Positions 1-5,538 of a stretch of 9,432 bases of DNA are shown here, in pieces. The notes beneath the pieces were generated by a model. That model was not told the origin of the DNA and ran no database searches. It saw only the letters and a program-made list of their open reading frames with translations. A program made the position numbers and the translations under genes. Positions within the stretch are counted from its first letter, which is position 1. The number at the start of each line of letters is the position of its first letter. This DNA comes from CAYSCS01 sp964429695 (GTDB lineage: Bacteria; Acidobacteriota; Aminicenantia; Aminicenantales; Aminicenantaceae), in the NCBI GenBank assembly GCA_964429695.1, contig CAYSCS010000070.1:1-9432 (forward strand), in the 5' to 3' direction.

Positions 1-41
1 TGAATGGTAGATTTAAAACATTTTAAGAAAATCTTATTTTC

Positions 42-1550
42 ATGAACAAAGAGGAAGATAGAGTGAAGAGCGAAAAAACTCCATCTTTTAGGCCAGGGCT
101 CGGAAAAGAAATAAAGCTACGTCATTTTTTCGTGCTTGGATTTGGCTGCATAGTTGGTGTGGGCTGGGTCATTGTCCTTGGCGAGTGGCTCAAGCAAGCT
201 GGTCCCCTCGGAGCTTTGATAGGCTTTGCAGGAGGAGGCTCCTTAATGCTTATTGTGGGTCTTTGTTATGCAGAAATGAGCACCATGTTCCCTGTAGCAG
301 GGGGGGAGATTGCTTATACCTATGAGATTTTTGGAGTAAAAGCCTCCTTTCTCAGCGGATGGTTGCTTGTACTCAATTTTACCGCCTTCATTTCTTTTGA
401 GGCAATTTCAGCCGGTTGGGTGATGGAGACTTTACTCCCTTGCTTTAAAGGCACGAGGCTTTACACTATAAGAGGAGAGCCAGTGAATCTCGGGGGCCTC
501 CTTTTGGCGCTAGTGGGAACTCTGTTTTTAGCTTTTCTCAATTATAGGGGAATAAAGTCAGCAGTAATCTTCCAAGAGATATTTACTTATGGGCTTATTT
601 TATTTTCGCTTATCTTTATTTTTGCGGGAATTTTTTGGGGAAAGTTAAGCCATCTTCAACCTCTATTTTCACGGCATGAGTTCTTGCCACTTCTTGGAGG
701 AGTAGTGGCTGTTTTTGTGACTGCACCAATTTTCCTTGCGGGTTTTAATGTAATCCCTCAGGTAATGGAAGAAAAGGCCGAGGGGACTCCGACCAGATTA
801 GTAGGAAGGGTGATTATCCTTTCCCTTCTCGGTGCTCTTTTTTTCTATCTCCTCGTTATCCTCTCTTCATCGATGAGCATGCCCTGGAAGAAAATTATTA
901 ATTTTGAGCTTCCTGCAGCGGCTGCCTTTGAGGCTGCCTTTCATTCTCCTTTGATAGCAAAAATTGTCCTTTTTGCGGCTCTTTGTGGGATTGTGACTAC
1001 CTGGAACACAGTTTTTATTGCTGCCTCGCGGGCATTATTCTCTCTGGGAAGGGGGAGAATAATACCTTCCATATTTGGGATTGTTCATCCCCGTTTTGGG
1101 TCTCCTTTTATCGCAGTGTTTTTTTCAGGAGCAGTGGCTTTTCTTGGCATTTTTCTGGGTAGGAAAGCAATTATTCCCATCGTCAATGTGGGAGCCACAT
1201 GTGTAACCTTCGCCTATTTTCTCGTCTGCCTGGGAATCATCAAAATGAGACGTCTTCATCCTCAAAAACCCAGGCCATATCGGATGCCGGGAGGAGCATT
1301 TGTCGCTGCAATAGGGGGAGGAATTTCTCTTCTCACATTTTTTCTTACGCTTTACCAGCCCTATGCAAACTCTAAGGGTGAATTTCCCCTTGAATGGGCT
1401 TTCCTTCTCGGCTGGCTTGCTCTGGGTGCAATATTCTGGTCCCTTGCCCATAAGATAAGGACTCAAATTACAGAAAGAGAAAGACGTCTTTTAATCCTCG
1501 GAAAAGCTTGCCCTCCTGGTTTGAAGGAAGAAAGAGAAGAAGACTCTTGA
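42..1550 (+). CDS. APC-superfamily amino acid permease
   Basis: This is an inner-membrane amino acid/polyamine-type transporter of 502 residues, close to the usual APC length of about 450-500. Visible features are: a hydrophobic segment at residues 30-50 with the broken-helix Gly motif GCIVGVGW; a second segment (about 58-77) followed by AEMSTMFPVAGGEIAY, typical of the loop between helices 2 and 3; FLAGFNVIPQVMEE at 231-244, matching the unwound helix 6 region; ASRALFSLGRGRIIPSIFG at 328-346, the conserved loop after helix 8; and RPYRMPGG at 411-418, the usual motif before the last helix pair. About 12 membrane segments are expected. The charged tail (470-502) is cytoplasmic. The substrate cannot be read from the sequence; neighbours hint at amino acids released by deacylation. 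ATG 42 has no Shine-Dalgarno sequence. GTG 63, in frame, is preceded by AGAGGAAG (50-57) and may be the true start, giving 495 residues. Confidence 0.9.
   Translation: MNKEEDRVKSEKTPSFRPGLGKEIKLRHFFVLGFGCIVGVGWVIVLGEWLKQAGPLGALIGFAGGGSLMLIVGLCYAEMSTMFPVAGGEIAYTYEIFGVKASFLSGWLLVLNFTAFISFEAISAGWVMETLLPCFKGTRLYTIRGEPVNLGGLLLALVGTLFLAFLNYRGIKSAVIFQEIFTYGLILFSLIFIFAGIFWGKLSHLQPLFSRHEFLPLLGGVVAVFVTAPIFLAGFNVIPQVMEEKAEGTPTRLVGRVIILSLLGALFFYLLVILSSSMSMPWKKIINFELPAAAAFEAAFHSPLIAKIVLFAALCGIVTTWNTVFIAASRALFSLGRGRIIPSIFGIVHPRFGSPFIAVFFSGAVAFLGIFLGRKAIIPIVNVGATCVTFAYFLVCLGIIKMRRLHPQKPRPYRMPGGAFVAAIGGGISLLTFFLTLYQPYANSKGEFPLEWAFLLGWLALGAIFWSLAHKIRTQITERERRLLILGKACPPGLKEEREEDS
50..57 (+). promoter_or_regulatory. 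Shine-Dalgarno sequence supporting an internal GTG start of the permease
   Basis: AGAGGAAG lies 5 bases before the in-frame GTG at 63-65, whereas the upstream ATG at 42 follows an A/T-only stretch with no purine-rich ribosome site. The site favours GTG 63. The seven residues lost (MNKEEDR) lie before the first membrane segment, so topology does not decide between the two starts. Confidence 0.45.
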
Positions 1551-1750
1551 AGTGGCAAGGAGAAATTATGATTACCATGTTTTAGAGGCAATTGAAGAAA
1601 AAAGAAAATTCCCGCTTTAATTTTAGAATGAAATAATTTTTTTCTCACTCAAAATAAGTGGATACTAAAAAGATTCTTTCACTGAAAAGGAGAAAAGGAG
1701 CGAAAAGGGGTTGATGCTCTCAGGTTAATAATTAAATATTTTTCTCAATT

Positions 1751-3535
1751 TTATGAAGAATTTCTCTTATGGCGAAGTATTTTTCCTGGCTTAGCTCCTG
1801 TATGAGTCTTTTCACGATAAACAATCTTCCCGTTGACGATTACTAATTCTATTCCTTCTGGGGTGCGATCTGGCTCTATGTAGTCTCCTTTCATCGAAAT
1901 TCTTCCAAGGTCGAAGATTACAAGGTCTGCAAAGTAACCTGGCTTTAGTACACCTCTTTCAATTCCCAATCTCTGGGCTGGAAGAAGGGTGGCTTTCTTC
2001 ACTGCTTCCTCTAAAGTGAGTAACTTTTTTTCCCTGACATAGGTTTGAATATAGTAAGGATAAGTGCCCCAGTGTGCGGCTCCAACAAGCCAGCGGTGTC
2101 CCTGGGGAAGTTTGGCGGGAGCAGAGGTGATATCAGTACAAGGTTCGCAGAGGGGATGCTGGATGATTGTGGCCACAGCAACTTCGTTATAGCGGCGGTC
2201 GAGTGCATGGAGCCATATGGCATCGGGGTCTTCAACCACTATCTCAAACACAGTTTCTAGGGGGTCAAGCTTTTTTTCGTTTGCAATTTCGCCAATTGTT
2301 TTTCCCATGTAAGCGTGGTTTTTGTGCCCCACAACCTTAAAACATTCAAACCAATAGGGATCAACCTTGGTATGGATCATCGAGAATTTAATCTTACACT
2401 TGTCGTAGAGTTCTTTTATTTTTTCTCTGAATTCCCTTGATTTTAGTCTTTCAACAAGCTCTTCCTTTTTGAGTTTTGCAAGCCATTCAGGGTAATTAAA
2501 TTCAGAGTTCAGGAATTCTTGGACGATGACTTGAGTGAACTGAGGAAGGGGAGGGAGAACAACATCACAGGAAACTTTTACCCCCTCCTCAAGAGCCTTG
2601 TTGATAAGCTCCATCGTTGCTCTCGCAGCTGCTTCCTCAAGATAATCTGGATGGGGTAAAGGAAGGAGATAAGCATTTGGGATATGGGCGACATGGAGGG
2701 GGATTCTTGCTTGTTTTGAAATCTCGATTGCTTCCACAATTCCTCGATACCTGCCAACCCAGACATCTTCTGGGGGACCATAATAAAGAACATAGGAAAA
2801 TTCATCCAAGTTGTCAGTCCACCAGTGACTTCGCTCATGCCTTGTATGGGGTGTATAGAAGCCCCCGTATTCAGCAGCAAGCTTGCAAAGTTCTACCATT
2901 TCATCGAAGGAAGCAAAAAAACCAGGCCAGGGAGGATCAATCCCGGCTGAGAGACCGAATGCGCCGCTTTGCATTGCTTCTTCAAGTAAGCTCCTCATCT
3001 CTTCCAATTCTTCTCTGGTTGCCTCTCTTTTAAAGTCTTCTCCCATGACAAGGCTTCGAATAGTGTTGTGTCCAACAAGGGGAGCCATGTTAACTGAAAT
3101 GCCTTTCTCTTCAACCTTAGAAAGCCACTGGGAGAAGGTCAACTCTTTCTGAGGCGCTGGAGAGAGTCCACAATTTCCGCCAACAAAAGTCGTGATACCC
3201 TGCATGATGAGATTTTCAGCAAGCGGATACTCGAGGACGTTAAGGTCTGCGTGGCTATGGGGATCGATGAATCCCGGAGAGGCGAAAAGACCTTTTCCAT
3301 CTATTATTGTCTCTGCATCTGCCTCAATCTCTCCCAAAGCTTCAATTTTCTCTCCTTTTATCGCTATTGAGCCTTTAAACCTCGGTTCTCCTGTTCCATC
3401 GATGATGGTAACATTTTTTATCAAAATATCGAATTCTTTTAGAGAGGAACTGAAAGATATAGAGAAAAAAGCGAAGACCAATAAAATGAGCCCCGTTTTA
3501 ATCAAAAGATTTTTGAGACATTTAAAAAGTTGCAT
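1751..3535 (-). CDS. Exported N-acyl-D-amino-acid deacylase-like amidohydrolase (D-aminoacylase family)
   Basis: This is a metal-dependent amidohydrolase of 594 residues related to D-aminoacylase, which hydrolyses N-acyl-D-amino acids to a D-amino acid and a carboxylate. Residues 1-31 form a Sec signal (KCLKNLLIK, then a hydrophobic core ending FSISFSSS), so it should act in the periplasm or outside. The barrel begins with the beta-sandwich part DILIKNVTIIDGTGE (36-50). PGFIDPHSHAD holds the HxH metal pair (H93, H95). GGNCGLSPAP provides the family-specific metal-ligand Cys (C122). Later ligand candidates are H230 (TPHTRHE), H281 or H284 (LHVAHIP) and D468 (CTDITSAP). The C-terminus has VREKKLLTLEEAVKKAT, LKPGYFADLVIFD and a final VNGKIVY strand. 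It exceeds the usual 480-540 residues because of the signal and insertions after H230 and H284. The start has AAGGAG (3543-3548) 7 bases upstream. Exact substrate is uncertain. Confidence 0.85.
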   Translation of the reverse strand: MQLFKCLKNLLIKTGLILLVFAFFSISFSSSLKEFDILIKNVTIIDGTGEPRFKGSIAIKGEKIEALGEIEADAETIIDGKGLFASPGFIDPHSHADLNVLEYPLAENLIMQGITTFVGGNCGLSPAPQKELTFSQWLSKVEEKGISVNMAPLVGHNTIRSLVMGEDFKREATREELEEMRSLLEEAMQSGAFGLSAGIDPPWPGFFASFDEMVELCKLAAEYGGFYTPHTRHERSHWWTDNLDEFSYVLYYGPPEDVWVGRYRGIVEAIEISKQARIPLHVAHIPNAYLLPLPHPDYLEEAAARATMELINKALEEGVKVSCDVVLPPLPQFTQVIVQEFLNSEFNYPEWLAKLKKEELVERLKSREFREKIKELYDKCKIKFSMIHTKVDPYWFECFKVVGHKNHAYMGKTIGEIANEKKLDPLETVFEIVVEDPDAIWLHALDRRYNEVAVATIIQHPLCEPCTDITSAPAKLPQGHRWLVGAAHWGTYPYYIQTYVREKKLLTLEEAVKKATLLPAQRLGIERGVLKPGYFADLVIFDLGRISMKGDYIEPDRTPEGIELVIVNGKIVYREKTHTGAKPGKILRHKRNSS

Positions 3536-3542
3536 CTCTTTT

Positions 3543-3548
3543 CTCCTT
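3543..3548 (-). promoter_or_regulatory. Ribosome binding site of the amidohydrolase
   Basis: Read on the minus strand the site is AAGGAG, 7 bases before the ATG at 3535-3533. It confirms that start and therefore that the signal peptide is part of the translated protein. Confidence 0.7.
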
Positions 3549-3983
3549 GTTAAAATTGTCTTAGATTTACAAAATTAAAGACATGAAATCAAGCGAAAAT
3601 GCGAATGTTGAGAATATATTATCTGTGATTGCGAATTTAAAATAAGATTCCACTGGATTTTGTGGAGGTAAAATTAAAGAATTCAGGATACAAGAAAGAG
3701 GGTAGAGAGGTTCAGAGGGGGCGTTTGAGAGTAAAATTGATATTGAATACCTCTTATGTTTTCGATATTAATCCAATTAGCACCTTAAATAATTAATTCG
3801 ATGGAGCTTAATCCATTCTAATTTGCCTAAAAAACTCCTTTTTAACCCCAACAAAAGCGGATGAAAAAAAGTGCCTCATTCCTGGTTTAACAGCATTCCT
3901 TAGCTTTAAGGACAATGGATAACTTTTTCTATGGGTTAAATATACGTAAATTATGTATTTTGGTAATATAGTCTTAAACTCAT

Positions 3984-3993
3984 GGAGGAGGAG
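3984..3993 (+). promoter_or_regulatory. Strong ribosome binding site fixing the start of the PLP enzyme
   Basis: GGAGGAGGAG lies 7 bases before ATG 4001. The upstream in-frame ATG at 3953 has only A/T-rich sequence before it. This site selects a 408-residue protein beginning MRNLGEK and places the hydrophobic segment where a signal peptide would be. Confidence 0.75.
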
Positions 3994-4000
3994 AAGTGGA

Positions 4001-5227
4001 ATGAGAAACTTAGGGGAAAAGTCTTTAGGATTTTTTTCGTTATTTATTAATCCACTCATCATTCTTTATTTTATTTTTTCTCTTTTTTCCTGCCACCCCT
4101 TGAGCCGTACTACCCTGGAGCCAAGAAAGCCTTCCCTGAAAAGAATCCGCTATGCGAGTGATGCTTCGCTTGAGAAGAGAATTAAGAAATTTCCAAAGGT
4201 AAGAATCGCCAACCTCCCCACCCCTCTGGAAAAAATGGACAACCTTTCAGAGGAGCTCAAAGGACCTATGTTATTCATCAAAAGAGATGATGAAACTGGG
4301 TTAGCACTGGGAGGAAACAAGGCCCGCAAACTGGAGTTTATCCTCGCCGATATGATGAGGAAAAAATGTAATATGGTCATAACTTCAGCTGGGGTACAAT
4401 CGAACTGGTGCCGTCAGACAGCGGCTGCTGCTCGAAAGTTCGGGATAATACCTGTCTTAGTTCTTTTTAAACGAGGGAACACTCCTCATGATTTGGATGG
4501 GAATCTCCTTCTCGACCATATTCTTGGCGCTGAAATAAGAATAATCGAGGGAGAGGAAGGGAAGACACTCGATGCAGAGGAGATTATTAAAAATGTAGCC
4601 GAGGAGAAAAAGAGAGAAGGATACAATCCTTATCTTGCTCCCGTGGGAGGTTCTCTAGTGGGGGGCTCCATGAGAGACCCTCTGGGTGCCATCAGTTACA
4701 CGAATGCATTTCTTGAAATTTACAGAGAGGCAAAAAAGAAAAAAATTAAAATAGATTATATAGTCTTGGCCACTGGTTCAGGAGGGACTCAGGCGGGTTT
4801 AATCGTTGGAGCTAAGGCGCTGGGCAATGAGATAAAAATCATCGGGATCAGTGTTTCCAGGGAAAAAGATTTTATTCAGAGGCTTGTTTCAAGCATCGCC
4901 AGCGATACAGCCAGAGCCCTTAAGCTTAAGATGAGCATTTCAGCAGAAGAAGTGATCGTTTTTGATGATTATGTGGGTGAGGGCTACGGCGTCCTGAATG
5001 AGGAAACTACAAAGGCCATTAGACTGGTTGCCGAGAAGGAAGGAATTATCCTCGACCCAGTCTACACGGGTAAGGCCATGGCAGGGCTAATTGACCTTAT
5101 AAGAAAAGGATACTTCTTAAGAGAGGATAATGTAGTCTTTCTTCATACTGGAGGCACGCCGGCGCTTTTTGTTTATGACGAAGAGCTCATTAAATATCTT
5201 GAGCTTAAGAAAGACAATTTTCACTAA
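4001..5227 (+). CDS. PLP-dependent enzyme of the D-cysteine desulfhydrase / ACC deaminase family, with lipoprotein-like signal
   Basis: This is a fold-type II PLP enzyme of 408 residues. D-cysteine desulfhydrase cleaves D-cysteine to pyruvate, ammonia and sulfide; ACC deaminase opens 1-aminocyclopropane-1-carboxylate. The catalytic part starts near residue 65 with FPKVRIANLPTPLEKM. KRDDETGLALGGNKARKLEF contains the Schiff-base lysine (K107). AGVQSNWCRQTAAAA (130-144) holds the Ser-Asn near the active site, with Trp where His is usual in QSNH. The phosphate loop is ATGSGGTQAG (257-266). HTGGTPALF (382-390) is the conserved end motif. Family members are normally about 330 residues and cytosolic. 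Here about 65 residues precede the domain, with a hydrophobic run (about 11-30) ending LFSC (C31), resembling a lipobox although Phe at -2 is atypical. No Met start exists between the signal and the domain. Substrate unproven. It diverges from the amidohydrolase gene. Confidence 0.85.
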   Translation: MRNLGEKSLGFFSLFINPLIILYFIFSLFSCHPLSRTTLEPRKPSLKRIRYASDASLEKRIKKFPKVRIANLPTPLEKMDNLSEELKGPMLFIKRDDETGLALGGNKARKLEFILADMMRKKCNMVITSAGVQSNWCRQTAAAARKFGIIPVLVLFKRGNTPHDLDGNLLLDHILGAEIRIIEGEEGKTLDAEEIIKNVAEEKKREGYNPYLAPVGGSLVGGSMRDPLGAISYTNAFLEIYREAKKKKIKIDYIVLATGSGGTQAGLIVGAKALGNEIKIIGISVSREKDFIQRLVSSIASDTARALKLKMSISAEEVIVFDDYVGEGYGVLNEETTKAIRLVAEKEGIILDPVYTGKAMAGLIDLIRKGYFLREDNVVFLHTGGTPALFVYDEELIKYLELKKDNFH

Positions 5228-5538
5228 GTATTTGCTCTTTACGCTCGCTTGCAAAGGGAGGAAAGTTATTTACAAACCGACCTTAAAAAAAGCTAAATCT
5301 ATAAAAAGAGTTTCTAAGAATTAATCAAGAATGATTAAGGACAATCGAGGATGACTTCCACCTCCAAACTTAGCGAAACAGTCCGCGAAGGATTTTATTT
5401 TAATTTAATGTTTTTCTTTAAGGTAGATGATTTTCTCCTTCAAAGTATTTTTTGTTCTCTAAGAGCCAAGAAAAAGGAGGGAGCACTCCCTTTTCTTTCA
5501 GCTTTAGTTTGGCATCGCGGGGAGTGCTCCCAAATTTT
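5228..5538. other. Convergent intergenic region
   Basis: These 311 bases lie between the stops of the PLP enzyme and the TonB receptor. They hold a small perfect hairpin TTAATCA-AGAA-TGATTAA (5321-5338) without a U-run, and the strong terminator at 5479-5531. Open frames here on the plus strand run through the terminator into the receptor gene and are not credible genes. Confidence 0.6.
5479..5531. terminator. Bidirectional intrinsic terminator between convergent genes
   Basis: GGGAGCACTCCC (5479-5490) is the exact reverse complement of GGGAGTGCTCCC (5520-5531), a perfect G+C-rich 12-bp stem around a 29-base loop. On the minus strand the stem begins 8 bases after the receptor stop codon and is followed by TCCTTTTT. 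On the plus strand it is followed by AAATTTTT. The flanking A5 (5471-5475) and T5 (5535-5539) could lengthen the stem. Geometry fits shared termination of both genes; the loop is long for an intrinsic terminator. Confidence 0.8.

Larger units (their letters stand above)
3536..4000. other. Divergent intergenic region between amidohydrolase and PLP-enzyme genes
   Basis: No gene is supported in these 465 bases, which should hold the promoters for both flanking genes. I could not find a convincing -35/-10 pair for either direction. Small structures present are: TGCGAAT twice in direct orientation (3600-3606 and 3630-3636, 30 bases apart, about three helical turns); a TCCAC/GTGGA hairpin (3649-3653 with 3662-3666); and CCTTA-GCTT-TAAGG (3898-3911). 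A minus-strand open frame at 3808-4062 crosses the start of the PLP enzyme and has no ribosome site or recognisable domain. Confidence 0.5.

Noticed and set aside
1551..1750. Possible terminator between the permease and the amidohydrolase
   Set aside because: Only a weak CTTTC-ACT-GAAAAG stem and A/T runs are present. No stem with an adjacent U-run supports a terminator call in either direction.
3808..4062. Minus-strand 84-codon open frame ending KLRNAVKPGMRHFFSSAF...RQIRMD
   Set aside because: It overlaps the start of the well-supported PLP enzyme, has no ribosome site and no domain I recognise. The C-terminal third looks mildly protein-like but I cannot tie it to a family.
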